A stretch of DNA of 64,000 nt from Planctomycetia bacterium (GTDB lineage: Bacteria > Planctomycetota > Planctomycetia > Pirellulales > Thermoguttaceae), in NCBI GenBank assembly GCA_030535245.1, contig JAUNBJ010000004.1:1-64000 (forward strand), read 5' to 3'. The position numbers and the translations under genes are program-made. Under the pieces are notes generated by a model. It worked only from the letters and a program-made list of their open reading frames with translations. It had not been told where the DNA came from and did not search any database. Positions 50,157 through 59,113 of the stretch are shown here, piece after piece. Every line of letters begins with the position of its first letter. The stretch's first letter is position 1.

Positions 50157-53100
50157 ATGCAAAAGAAAAACATAAACCTCCTGGGGCTGGTGGGGTTGTG
50201 TGCAATATTGACGGCACTTCCCAGGATTGCGTGGGGACAAACAACGGTAAACGTGACGGGGAACGTTACAATCAGCAATACCTCATCCAATGCCAATTAC
50301 CTGGACAAAAATATCACGATTGCCAGTGGCGCTAAACTGACGTATTCCAGCTACGCACCGAATCAGACGGTTCCAATTACGATCACCAACAACGGTACGC
50401 TGGAATTTGCTCTTTGGAGCAACCAGGTGCTGGTTACGGGTGCGAGCAAAACATTGACACTCAACGGAAACGGCACGTTCATCAAATCGGGAACGAGTCT
50501 CCTGCAAACCTTGAGTGGTGATTATGATATCGTGTTTGCGTTTGGCTCCGGTGCCCAGTTCAACATCACGGCAGGAACTTTCAGGAATGGGGAATGGCTC
50601 AAGCAAAACTGGCGGAATAACAAATCGGATATGACGATTTCCGCCGGGGCGACGTTGGACCTGTGGGATGGCGGATATGCCGATACAAGTGGCGACTACA
50701 CGACCAAAACGGGGGTGATCATCGATGGACTGAATGGAGCGGGAACCGTCACCGCAACGGCAGCATCTGATCCGGGCACGTTTGTCATGGGAGTGGATAA
50801 TGGCAACGGCAGTTTCTCCGGAAGCATTCTGGGAGGCACGACTGCCAAAACCATTTCCATTCTGAAAAAGGGAACCGGGACGCAGATTTTCACCGGAACG
50901 AACACCTACACCGGCACGACGACCATCTCGGAAGGTACGCTCCAGATTGGCGATAACACCAATACCGGAACGCTCGGTTCGGGTGCGGTCTCGGTTGCGG
51001 CCGGGGCGACGCTCGCTTTCCAGCGTAAAAATGAAGTAGAGGTAACCAATGCGATTACTGGCACGGGAACGATCGCGGTTCGTTCGGGAGCCGTGTCGTT
51101 TGCCAGCGATTTTAATGGAACGGTCAACGTCGCGGCAAACAGCGTCGTGGCAGTGGCATCCAAAGCGAATCTCCAGACGGGAACGTACAACATTGCGGAA
51201 AACGGCGTTTTGGCGGTGAACGTGGATGAAACCAGCACGGGCTGGACGAAAGACGAATTTCTGGCCCTGCGTGCCAATGCCACTCCCTTTGCGAGTTTTT
51301 CCAACGTCACGTGGGGAACCAACGCGGTGGTGGGGCTGAACGTGGAAACGGGCAATTCGGTCAATACTTCCGGAATGTTCGGTGTCGCAACCCCGTTGTA
51401 CAAAACCGGGGGCGGGGAAATGCTTCTGGATAGTAATGCGTATGACGCTGCCGTCGCCACGCCCGTTACGGTCATGGGAGGAACCTTCCGTCTTACCGGG
51501 AGCGATAAATTCAACGGAACGACCAACGTGGTCAACGGTGCCGAGGTCGTTTTCGATGTTGGCACGGGTCTAACCCGCGTTTTGGATCAGGCGGTTTCCG
51601 GCGAAGGGAATCTGGTCGTGAAGTCGGGAACGTTGCAAGTGACTTCCGCTTCACCCACCATCTCCTACACCCACACCAGTGGTACGAATACCGCGACGGT
51701 CAACGCCAAAATCGACACCAGCACCGTGACGATCAACAACGGCGCGAAGCTCTACTTTGCAAATCAGGTCATGCCGCACAACGACCGGGCGGTGACGTTC
51801 CAGATCGACGCGGGCGGAACGTTGGAATTCAACAACACTTCCGACACCGTCAATCATAATGTAACCAATACCATCACGCAGGAAGTTTCCAGTGGAACTG
51901 TCCGAGCAGGGGGCGACACCACGATTACCGGCGGTGGTACGCTCTTGAAAACCGGTGCCGGGGCGATTGCCCTGCTAGCGAACTCCAATGGTACCCGGAA
52001 AATTACGATTGCCATGGATGCGGGCGGGCTGATCGATATTCAGGAAGGAACGTTCATCAATGGCGGTTGGAGTCACCAAAACTGGGCGAATAATAAAGCG
52101 TCGATGAATCTCGCGTCAGGAACGACGTTGAACCTGTGGGATGGTGCTTCCGTCACGATCGATGCCCTCACCGGAAGCGGGACGATTACCCGTGGAAAGA
52201 CGCGAACCTTCACCGTTGGTGCGGGAAATCACACGGCAGGAACGTACAATGAAGCGGGTACCGCCACGTTCACCGGGAAATTCGGGAGCGGTGAAGTATC
52301 CAGCGGGGTTGGGCTTTCGCTGGCGAAGGTGGGAACCGGGACGCAGATCATGGCGGGGACGAACAACTACGACGGAACGACCGTCTCGGCAGGAACGTTG
52401 CAATTCAACGCCAACAGTAACATTGGAACGGGAAACGTGAGCGTGGCGAGCGGCGCAACGCTGAATCTCAACAACGGTTTGAACAACACCGTCGGCGGAG
52501 CGTTTTTCGGGGCGGGAACGGTTCAGTTGAACAGCAAAAGCAAATTGACCTCCGCCAACTTTAGCAGCTTTACCGGAACGCTGGCGACGACGGACGATAC
52601 CAGTGTGACGCTTTCCGTTGCGGATGGCCAGTTGCAGACGTTTTCCGGAACGGTTTCCGGGACAGGTTCCTTCACGAAAACGGGAACGGGAACCATGCGA
52701 ATTTCCGGGACGCTTGCCAATACGGGAGGAGTCACCTACGATGGTGGTAAGATTATCTTCTCAAGTGCCGGCTCCATGGGGAGTAACTTCCGCGTCACCG
52801 CCGACACGACCGCCGAGTTCTTGCAGGGGCAGCCCTACTCCATCACGCTTTATGCCAACAGCGCCGGTAATGGGCGGGTACGCCCCACGGATTCCATCGT
52901 GGGAACCTCGCAGGGGACATCTTATAATATGGATGGTTGCGTCAATAATACCAGTCGGGGAATCATCACCACATATTCCACGGTTTCCTACCAGACGGAA
53001 GTGTGGGTTCCTGAAGATATTACGGTCGATTTTGCGGGAAGTTACGACGACACCGTTGGCATTTTCTTCCAGAAAATCAACGAAGATGGAACGAGAGGCG

Positions 53101-53858
53101 CCTGGACGACCGTCATGGATTTTGGCAGCAACTGCGTGGCAGTAAGTAAAAATGGCTACACGATTGCGGCGGGACATTACCTGATGGATTTCCGCGCGGT
53201 GGATCAAAGTGGAAATGCCTATGCCATAGCGAACTTCTCGACTGCTGGCGGAAAGAGGTTGGGGTTGGGGATTCGCTACAACGATTCCACCGGCGCCACC
53301 AGTAGTGCGAAGAATAATTACTACGCGCTGGACATCGACACGAACGGTTACATCGCCTTTGGCGACGGGGCACTTCGTATCAGCAATCCGTACAAGGTCT
53401 TTACCGCCAACAATGTTGACATTGCCAACGGTGTGACATTCACGATCGACAACCCCGACACCCTTGCTCAAAGCATGGCCGTTTCCGGCGACTTTACCGG
53501 GACGGGGACGCTCCGCGTGACGAACAGTGCGGGTAACACCCTTCCGCTTGCCCTGAGTGGAAGCACGGCAGGGAATCTGTCGCTGGGCGAAAACATGACC
53601 GTGCAGCTTTCCAAAGACAATGTGTTCGACGTGGCGGGAATGTTCACGTCTGATTCGGCACTTCGGTTTGAAATCAACCTGGATGGAATCACCGAGGACA
53701 CGACGTGGTTTGCGGGAGCCGACGCGACGATGCGCTTTTCGTGTTCTCCACTACGGAAGCCTTCGCCCCGGTGGAGTTGGCCTTCTTCAGCCAGTCCAAT
53801 TTCACGGAAGCGGATTGGCTCTCCAGGATCGACTTTTCCGGTGCGGCCGGGATGTTGA
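50157..53858 (+). CDS. Large autotransporter-repeat surface protein, frameshifted near its end
   Basis: 1233 residues in the frame as read. A signal peptide (INLLGLVGLCAILTAL..AWG) is followed by many beta-strand repeats (GTGTQIFTGTNTYTGTT, GTGTQIMAGTNNYDGTT). There is a long internal duplication: TFRNGEWLKQNWRNNKSDM against TFINGGWSHQNWANNKASM, each followed by LDLWDGG/LNLWDGA. A globular beta-rich domain follows (about 900-1090). AAGGGGTG precedes the ATG. After about residue 1190 the frame runs into nonsense, while the PEP-CTERM end is in another frame (53705-53995). As read the protein lacks its sorting signal. Confidence 0.8.
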   Translation: MQKKNINLLGLVGLCAILTALPRIAWGQTTVNVTGNVTISNTSSNANYLDKNITIASGAKLTYSSYAPNQTVPITITNNGTLEFALWSNQVLVTGASKTLTLNGNGTFIKSGTSLLQTLSGDYDIVFAFGSGAQFNITAGTFRNGEWLKQNWRNNKSDMTISAGATLDLWDGGYADTSGDYTTKTGVIIDGLNGAGTVTATAASDPGTFVMGVDNGNGSFSGSILGGTTAKTISILKKGTGTQIFTGTNTYTGTTTISEGTLQIGDNTNTGTLGSGAVSVAAGATLAFQRKNEVEVTNAITGTGTIAVRSGAVSFASDFNGTVNVAANSVVAVASKANLQTGTYNIAENGVLAVNVDETSTGWTKDEFLALRANATPFASFSNVTWGTNAVVGLNVETGNSVNTSGMFGVATPLYKTGGGEMLLDSNAYDAAVATPVTVMGGTFRLTGSDKFNGTTNVVNGAEVVFDVGTGLTRVLDQAVSGEGNLVVKSGTLQVTSASPTISYTHTSGTNTATVNAKIDTSTVTINNGAKLYFANQVMPHNDRAVTFQIDAGGTLEFNNTSDTVNHNVTNTITQEVSSGTVRAGGDTTITGGGTLLKTGAGAIALLANSNGTRKITIAMDAGGLIDIQEGTFINGGWSHQNWANNKASMNLASGTTLNLWDGASVTIDALTGSGTITRGKTRTFTVGAGNHTAGTYNEAGTATFTGKFGSGEVSSGVGLSLAKVGTGTQIMAGTNNYDGTTVSAGTLQFNANSNIGTGNVSVASGATLNLNNGLNNTVGGAFFGAGTVQLNSKSKLTSANFSSFTGTLATTDDTSVTLSVADGQLQTFSGTVSGTGSFTKTGTGTMRISGTLANTGGVTYDGGKIIFSSAGSMGSNFRVTADTTAEFLQGQPYSITLYANSAGNGRVRPTDSIVGTSQGTSYNMDGCVNNTSRGIITTYSTVSYQTEVWVPEDITVDFAGSYDDTVGIFFQKINEDGTRGAWTTVMDFGSNCVAVSKNGYTIAAGHYLMDFRAVDQSGNAYAIANFSTAGGKRLGLGIRYNDSTGATSSAKNNYYALDIDTNGYIAFGDGALRISNPYKVFTANNVDIANGVTFTIDNPDTLAQSMAVSGDFTGTGTLRVTNSAGNTLPLALSGSTAGNLSLGENMTVQLSKDNVFDVAGMFTSDSALRFEINLDGITEDTTWFAGADATMRFSCSPLRKPSPRWSWPSSASPISRKRIGSPGSTFPVRPGC

Positions 53859-53995
53859 ATTACATCGCCACCCTGGGAGCCGACGGGCAATTGTTGCTGA
53901 CGGTTGGGGATAAAGCCTCGCTGCCGGAGCCGGCGTCGTGGGTGCTGTTGCTTTTGGCCGGCGGGTTGCTTTTCCGCAGAAGAAACCGGAAATAA
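53705..53995 (+). pseudogene. Out-of-frame PEP-CTERM end of the preceding gene
   Basis: This frame, one base back from the preceding one, continues its homology with ALFVFSTTEAFAPVELAFFS and ends in LPEPASWVLLLLAGGLLFRR, a PEP-CTERM signal with a basic tail. The shift point is within about 53715-53740. One extra base in the genome would restore a single protein of about 1280 residues. Whether this is a real mutation, a sequencing error or slippage at TTTT is open. Confidence 0.75.
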
Positions 53996-54025
53996 CCGTT
54001 CGGTTCAAGATTCCATTTTCTGAAT

Positions 54026-54063
54026 ACCGTTGGGGTTTCCATGGAACTCCAACGGTTGTTTTA
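54026..54063 (+). terminator. Intrinsic terminator after the PEP-CTERM gene
   Basis: ACCGTTGG (54026-54033) pairs with CCAACGGT (54049-54056), extended by GTTTCC/GGAAC pairs, followed by TGTTTTA. It lies about 30 bases after the stop at 53995. Confidence 0.7.
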
Positions 54064-54183
54064 TATGCCTTGCTGAAAATGCCTGCATCCCAACCGCACA
54101 AAACGGAATTTCAAATAGGAACCGGGTATAAATGCGTTTGAGCATAAAGCACGATGAACATAAACGAGTGTGCGACTATCTAC

Positions 54184-55131
54184 TTACCCGTCCGCGTTTC
54201 GGTTCCAAATCCTTCTCAACTTCGCGGGAAGCTTCCTCCATTTTTGTAGAAGAAGCTGTTTAAAGATTTCGACATGGGGCGATCTGCGTTGGAAATGGAA
54301 TGGCATTAAAAATTTCAAACCTCCGTGATAATGGATGATTTTCATGGGTGCTTGAAGTCCCCCCTTTAACGTCGAGTTTTTTAGTGTTGCATGTGGAAGT
54401 CCTTCTTTCCAAACGATTTTCTTAAATGGACGAAGGAAGCCGGGCAGGTAGCGTATCGCCTTGAAGTCTTGCACAAAATCAATACACGAGTCGAAAAAGA
54501 TACCGTCTGGATAAAAATCTTCGAAAAAGCAAAAGGGATAGTCTGAGTGCGTACTCCAATCATAAAAGAGAGACATATCGGAGACTCGATAGCGATTTTT
54601 CCCTTTCCGACTGGTCTGTTTTAGGCGTTCAAGAAGCTCCGAATTTTGATAGACCTCCAACGAATAATCCGCAAACGCCTCAAGAGCGGAAATATCCTGG
54701 ATAAAATTGCAGTGGATGAGATTTTGCGTTGCGTTCCAATGTGCAAACGTCATGGCGTACGGTCGAAAGCGTTCTGCCTCCTGGGTGACATCGCAAAAAA
54801 TGAGGACGTCCGAATCAATCGCCAAAGCACGAGTAATCTTTTCGCGACGCATAAAATTTCGCACGATCAGCCACCGCTGAATGCAGAAACATTCTGACTC
54901 CAGAGAGTTTGAGGAGCTTAAACGCTGATAGATTGAGGAAAAAAAAGCCACGTCTTGAAAAAGTTCCGGCTCGTGAAATGAAAAACAATCCACAAAATCT
55001 AGTGGGTGGTCTTTCTCCCCATGCAGCCAGACGATACGTGAATGAGGATTCGTTTGCCTTGCCTGACGTAGACACACCTCTAAATAGGATGAATTTCCTT
55101 GATGAACCAAGATGATTGGGAGCGATTCCAT
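54184..55131 (-). CDS. Glycosyltransferase-like protein (GT-A fold, DxD)
   Basis: 315 residues. It starts with an N-terminal Rossmann-like strand (PIILVHQGNSSYLEVCLRQA). ALAIDSDVLIF carries the DxD motif that binds the metal and nucleotide sugar. VSDMSLFYDW and KIIHYHGGLKF follow. It resembles capsule and exopolysaccharide glycosyltransferases that I cannot name more closely. It is more A+T-rich than the flanking genes, stands alone, and lies in a repeat- and remnant-rich patch, which suggests transfer. The donor and acceptor are unknown. Confidence 0.7.
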   Translation of the reverse strand: MESLPIILVHQGNSSYLEVCLRQARQTNPHSRIVWLHGEKDHPLDFVDCFSFHEPELFQDVAFFSSIYQRLSSSNSLESECFCIQRWLIVRNFMRREKITRALAIDSDVLIFCDVTQEAERFRPYAMTFAHWNATQNLIHCNFIQDISALEAFADYSLEVYQNSELLERLKQTSRKGKNRYRVSDMSLFYDWSTHSDYPFCFFEDFYPDGIFFDSCIDFVQDFKAIRYLPGFLRPFKKIVWKEGLPHATLKNSTLKGGLQAPMKIIHYHGGLKFLMPFHFQRRSPHVEIFKQLLLQKWRKLPAKLRRIWNRNADG

Positions 55132-55676
55132 TTTTTGTTCTTTTGGGGAAGTCTAACTCGCTTGCCCTTTTGTTCTATTTTGCACCTTGCATACTTGTCG
55201 TATTTTCAGACAACTTCTAAAAACTCCATCGAACAGTGTTCTTACCAAGATTCCCCATTGTACCTCGACAAAATCCACTTGTCAAGCGAAACGGAGAAAA
55301 ATTTCCCAAAAATTCATTTTGGGCCCCTTTTGACCCAAAGTTTTCCATAATCGGCTCATGTTGTAAGTGAAGCTCTGGAAACTATTTGATTTCTGCGCGA
55401 AAGATGACGATGGTATGAATCAGGCGGTGGCCTCAGGAAAGTTGGCTCATGTGGCTGAAAACGTGTTCCGGTCGGACGATTTCAAGTCCAAATACACTTT
55501 GCGGCAGAAGAAGTAGCTGCCGAGCGGTTCACAATGCATGGGTACAGGAAATGGAGGGGAGTTATTTGCGGAATCGGTAGCAGAGTATGTTTTTGCAAAA
55601 ACGAACGGGATACAACCACGTTCGTTCTGCGTAGAAGTAATAGAGTTGTGGAAAAAATATTTGTGAGGAGAAAGAG
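55132..55676. other. A+T-rich intergenic region with one small frame
   Basis: 545 bases without a clear gene. A short frame from a GTG at 55367 to a stop at 55516 (49 residues, with FDFCAKDDDGMNQAVASG) has no visible ribosome-binding site and may be a remnant. ACGAACG pairs with CGTTCGT around 55600-55626, upstream of the small gene at 55677. No promoter is convincing. Confidence 0.35.
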
Positions 55677-55979
55677 ATGGGATTTATCGAAGAACTGGAT
55701 AAAAGACAAAAAGAGTACGAGCTGGAATTATTGAGTAAATGGACGGACTTTACAAAGGCCAAAATCAAACCCAACGCGCCCAAGGGCATATTGGAAAAAG
55801 CGAAGAGGTACGACGATTACGTCATGGAGAAACATGGCCATCATGCCTACCGCAACTTCGTGGAACCTGAAAACCTGAAAGAGTGGGATAAAGTCCGGTT
55901 AAAGTTGGACGAACTCGGCAAAGATTTGGCGGCAGGCTGTAAGTATTCCGAAGACGGCATAGCCATTATCAGTACGTGA
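55677..55979 (+). CDS. Small hypothetical protein
   Basis: 100 residues, predicted mostly helical and highly charged (LDKRQKEYELELLSKWTDFT, EKAKRYDDYVMEKHGHHAYR). GAGGAGAAAGAG just before the ATG is a strong ribosome-binding site, which supports expression. There is no signal peptide or known motif. It lies in the degenerate patch between the glycosyltransferase and the recombinase remnant. The function is unknown. Confidence 0.55.
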   Translation: MGFIEELDKRQKEYELELLSKWTDFTKAKIKPNAPKGILEKAKRYDDYVMEKHGHHAYRNFVEPENLKEWDKVRLKLDELGKDLAAGCKYSEDGIAIIST

Positions 55980-56056
55980 AACTGCGTTGTGTCCACACAA
56001 GACGCGACGCAGGCGGGAAGGGTTGGTTGCCTCAAAAGTCGGATGGTTTCTCCGTT

Positions 56057-56084
56057 AAATTCCCCTTTTTGAAAAGGGGAATTT
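56057..56084. repeat. Perfect short palindrome
   Basis: AAATTCCCCTTTT-TG-AAAAGGGGAATTT, a 13-bp stem with a two-base centre. Shorter relatives occur at the ends of the element at 38588-38711. It could be a residual end of the same repeat family. Confidence 0.5.
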
Positions 56085-56269
56085 CCCTTTTCGACGAAAA
56101 ATTTTCCAAAAAAACTGAAAATTATTTTTTTGTCCCGTAAAAACAGGGACGTTCTGAATAAAAAATCTTTTATTAAGTTCGCCAAAGGGGAGCTTAAGGG
56201 GGAGTTTTGCCCCTGAAAAGGGAAAATTTGCTTCCCCCTTTCTTAAATCCTCCTGTAATAGAGGGCTTG

Positions 56270-56875
56270 CATTTTGTGGCGTTTTGTAGAAGCGTCGGGC
56301 GTTGTCCTTTGTGCGACGCCTTGGGAGCTGTTGGAACTGACGCGGACGGTTCCGTCGGATATTCCTGTTTTCCTTGTTCCGGAGCAACCGGCGGTGACGG
56401 ACTTGGAATTCCTTGTTTTTTTGGCGGAACGTCATTTAGTGGCGTATGTGGTAAGTCGTGGATTTTCCGTAATGCGGGAATGAAGGCCCACCAGAATTTC
56501 AGCGTCATGACGGAAAAGCTGGCGGTTCGTGCGTTGGGGGAGTGCTGGCTGAACCCGTGGTACAACTTGCGGAAAAGTTTCTGTACCGATTTGCTCCCCA
56601 TAGTCCGTGACATTTCGGTATATGAGGAGGTGACCGACCATTCCTACAGTATCGCCAAGAAACACTATCAGATTATGACGGGAACCCGACTTCAAAAGGG
56701 GCTTGAGGAGGCCGCCACCCTTTTCACCCATATCGGCATTTCGTCCGCAAAAACCAGCGAAACCACCCCGGAAATGCGGGGGCTTAAACGGGGGCTACAT
56801 GGGGGGCCAAAATGGGAGCTTGCGCTGCATTGCGGAAAAATGCGACAGAAAGCAAGAATCGCCGGAAGTGCTTGA
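56270..56875 (+). pseudogene. Degenerate tyrosine recombinase remnant
   Basis: The 3' part of an integrase-like gene is spread over at least two frames. One frame has EASGVVLCATPWELLELT and PVFLVPE (from about 56290). The next has LNPWYNLRKSFCTDLL, VYEEVTDHSYSIAKKHYQIM and RLQKGLEEA (about 56545-56720), which fits the C-terminal catalytic region of tyrosine recombinases (Arg, and the H..Y segment before the active Tyr). Upstream parts are missing or scrambled. It ends 60 bases from tRNA-Val, the usual place for an integration site. Confidence 0.5.
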
Positions 56876-56934
56876 AAATACGGAAGATATGCGCAAAGAA
56901 AAACCGGCTTGCAATCTCTTGCAAACCGGTAATC

Positions 56935-57008
56935 TGGGCGGCACGGGGCTCGAACCTGTGACCCCCAGCTTGTCGAGCTGGTGCTCTAACCAACTGAGCT
57001 AGCCGCCC
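56935..57008 (-). tRNA. tRNA-Val (GAC)
   Basis: On the minus strand the acceptor arms GGGCGGC and GCCGCCC pair. The D arm contains GCTCAGTTGGTTAGAGC and the anticodon stem-loop is CCAGC-TCGACAA-GCTGG, giving anticodon GAC. The T loop is TTCGAGC. One A-C mismatch is present in the T stem (ACAGG with CCCGT). The 3' CCA is not encoded. The promoter at 57044-57071 is well placed. Confidence 0.93.
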
Positions 57009-57043
57009 CCATTTTCGCCTCTTACAGCAAAAACATTAGTCGA

Positions 57044-57071
57044 ATTGTAGCGGATTTCCACCAATTGTCAA
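57044..57071 (-). promoter_or_regulatory. Promoter of tRNA-Val
   Basis: On minus TTGACA (57066-57071) and TACAAT (57044-57049) are 16 bases apart, about 30 bases before the 5' end of the tRNA. Confidence 0.7.
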
Positions 57072-57162
57072 TGGGGGGAATGCCGATTTTACCATCTCGA
57101 CGAAATCTCGACGAATAAATACTTCGTTTTGACCTGCGGAAACGGTTTGGGGAAGGTGCCAT

Positions 57163-58683
57163 TTATTTTTCACGTACCATTCGGTTTACGGCGTCGAGGA
57201 AGGCCAGAATGGTCGCCTCGATACAGTCCGTGGAAAAGCCGCGGCCGCGATATTCCCGACCGTTCCAGTCCACGGCCACGTTGACTTCCCCCTGTGCGTC
57301 GTGCCCGACCGTGACGCTGTGAACCCGATATTCGCGGCATGTCATGGCGTACCCGGTCAGATCGCAAATGGCCAAAAACAGGTCGTCGATGGGGCCGTCG
57401 CCGCTGGAGCTGTCTTTCACTTCCAGTACCGAATCCCCATGACGCAGTTTCAGCGACACGACCGGTTTGCGATCCGAACCGCTGCTGCATGTGTACGACT
57501 CCAACGTCCAGCGAACCGCCTCGTCCGCCAGCAGCACCCGTTGAATCAGTGTACGAATGTCGGCGTCGTAAATATCTTTTTTGCGGTCGGTGAGGACTTT
57601 GAACTGCTCGAAAAGGGCCTTGAGCTGGTCGTCGTCCAGCGTGTACCCCAGCGCCGCCGCCTTTGCGGAAAGGGCCGCCCGCCCGCTGTGCTTGCCCAGC
57701 ACCAGATCGGTCTGCGTGAATCCCACCATCTCCGGACGCATGATTTCATACGTCGTCGGATTTTTCAGCATCCCGTCCTGATGGATTCCCGATTCGTGTG
57801 CAAACGCGTTGCGTCCGACAATCGCCTTGTTCCGGGGCACTTCCAGACCGGTGATTCCGCTGACCAGCTGGCTGGCCGGAAGGAGCTTCTCGGTGATGAC
57901 CCGCGTTACCGCACGATAATAATCCCGCCGCGTGTTCAACGCCATGACGATCTCCTCCAACGCGCAGTTTCCCGCCCGCTCGCCGATGCCGTTGATGGTG
58001 CATTCTACTTGCCCCGCCCCCGCTTCAACCGCACAAAGCGTGTTCGCCACCGCCATGCCCAGATCGTTGTGACAGTGGATACTCAGCACCGCCTGCTCGA
58101 TGTTCGGTACCGAACGCCGTAATTCCCGAATGATTCCCGCAAACTGCTCTGGAACGGCATACCCTACGGTGTCCGGAATGTTGATCGTTTTGGCCCCGGA
58201 ACGGATCGCCATTTCGACGACCCTGCAAAGAAAATCCATCTCCGTACGGGACGCGTCCTCGGCCGAAAATTCCACGTTCGGACAGAGTTCCGCCGCCATG
58301 CGGACGTACCCTTCCGTATGCTGGAGGATTTCGTCCTGCGTCATGCGCAGCTTGAACCGACGATGGATTTCGGAGGTCGCCAGAAATACATGGATGCGGG
58401 GGTTTTCCGCTTCCCGAATCGCTTCCCAGGCGGCCTGGATGTCTTGCGTTTTGCACCGAGCCAAGGCACAGACCGACGAACCCTTCACCGCCCTGGCAAT
58501 CTGGCGTACCGACTCGAAATCACCGGGCGAAATGACAGGGAACCCCGCCTCGATCACGTCCACCCCCAACCCTGCCAACATCTCCGCAACGCTGATTTTT
58601 TCCTGGGTGTTCATGCTGGCGCCGGGCGACTGCTCGCCGTCGCGAAGTGTGGTGTCGAAAATGACAATGGGACGTTCGGACAT
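57163..58683 (-). CDS. leuA: 2-Isopropylmalate synthase
   Basis: 506 residues. The TIM-barrel DTTLRDGEQSPGASM (catalytic metal Asp, substrate Arg) comes first. HCHNDLGMAVANTLCAVEAG (metal His residues) and NGIGERAGN follow. AFAHESGIHQDG lies next, and the C-terminal allosteric domain starts at about 385. It catalyses the first committed step of leucine synthesis from 2-oxoisovalerate and acetyl-CoA, and leucine inhibits it through the C-terminal domain. CAGGAG precedes the ATG at 58683. A Leu-rich leader peptide and terminator upstream add transcriptional control. Confidence 0.96.
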   Translation of the reverse strand: MSERPIVIFDTTLRDGEQSPGASMNTQEKISVAEMLAGLGVDVIEAGFPVISPGDFESVRQIARAVKGSSVCALARCKTQDIQAAWEAIREAENPRIHVFLATSEIHRRFKLRMTQDEILQHTEGYVRMAAELCPNVEFSAEDASRTEMDFLCRVVEMAIRSGAKTINIPDTVGYAVPEQFAGIIRELRRSVPNIEQAVLSIHCHNDLGMAVANTLCAVEAGAGQVECTINGIGERAGNCALEEIVMALNTRRDYYRAVTRVITEKLLPASQLVSGITGLEVPRNKAIVGRNAFAHESGIHQDGMLKNPTTYEIMRPEMVGFTQTDLVLGKHSGRAALSAKAAALGYTLDDDQLKALFEQFKVLTDRKKDIYDADIRTLIQRVLLADEAVRWTLESYTCSSGSDRKPVVSLKLRHGDSVLEVKDSSSGDGPIDDLFLAICDLTGYAMTCREYRVHSVTVGHDAQGEVNVAVDWNGREYRGRGFSTDCIEATILAFLDAVNRMVREK

Positions 58684-58723
58684 GATTTGAACTCCTGTAA
58701 AAAGGTGCCTGAAAATAATCCAT

Positions 58724-58850
58724 AAAAAAAACCCTGAAATCACTTCGGCGATTTCAGGGTTTGTGTTTGACTTGTCTGGATGGTTTTGAAAAATCACTTC
58801 CAGCTTTGGGTACAGCACCGACCCTGACCACGCCGCAAAAGCGGCAGGGT
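58724..58850 (-). promoter_or_regulatory. leuA transcription attenuator (segments 1-4)
   Basis: Four matching blocks follow the Leu codons on the minus transcript. Segment 1 is ACCCTG (58845-58850), segment 2 CAGGGT (58821-58826), segment 3 AAACCCTGAAATC (58750-58762) and segment 4 GATTTCAGGGTTT (58729-58741) followed by Ts. Pairs 1:2 (pause), 2:3 (antiterminator) and 3:4 (terminator) are all possible, as in classical amino-acid attenuators. Confidence 0.85.
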
Positions 58851-58892
58851 AAGCAACAGGCCGACGGTAAGCAAAACAGGGTAATTTTTCAT
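58794..58892 (-). CDS. leu leader peptide (attenuator)
   Basis: A 32-residue frame with eight leucines in a short block, VLLTVGLLLTLPLL, from residue 6 to 19. It lies right after the promoter and before the terminator of leuA. The predicted transcript start is within about three bases of the ATG at 58892, so the message may be leaderless. A ribosome waiting for charged leucyl-tRNA would cover segment 1 and allow the antiterminator to form. The rest of the peptide (RRGQGRCCTQSWK) has no known role. Confidence 0.8.
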   Translation of the reverse strand: MKNYPVLLTVGLLLTLPLLRRGQGRCCTQSWK

Positions 58893-58901
58893 AACGCCGT
58901 G

Positions 58902-58929
58902 ATTCTATCATTTCTATCTCCCCTGTCAA
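58902..58929 (-). promoter_or_regulatory. Promoter of the leu leader and leuA
   Basis: On minus TTGACA (58924-58929) and TAGAAT (58902-58907) are 16 bases apart. The expected start is at or within a few bases of the leader ATG. Confidence 0.8.
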
Positions 58930-59113
58930 GCGGGTGCGACGCAGCAGGTGCGATCCCAATTATGGGAAGGGGTATTCCTGTCCGTATGAAAAAACAGTGA
59001 AAATAGATAAACTATTCCGTTCGTACGGATTCTATTGCTTTTTCTGATTTTTCCTGCCGATACTGTTGGTAAAGATAGTAAAAAAAGAACCACGTTCTGC
59101 GGAACAAAATACC

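Noticed and set aside
53715-53745. Programmed -1 frameshift in the PEP-CTERM gene
   Set aside because: No X-XXY-YYZ heptamer or downstream pseudoknot is visible; mutation or sequence error is simpler.
56194-56613. Minus-strand 139-residue Pro-rich frame
   Set aside because: Composition and position show it is the opposite strand of the recombinase remnant; it has no ribosome-binding site or homology signs.
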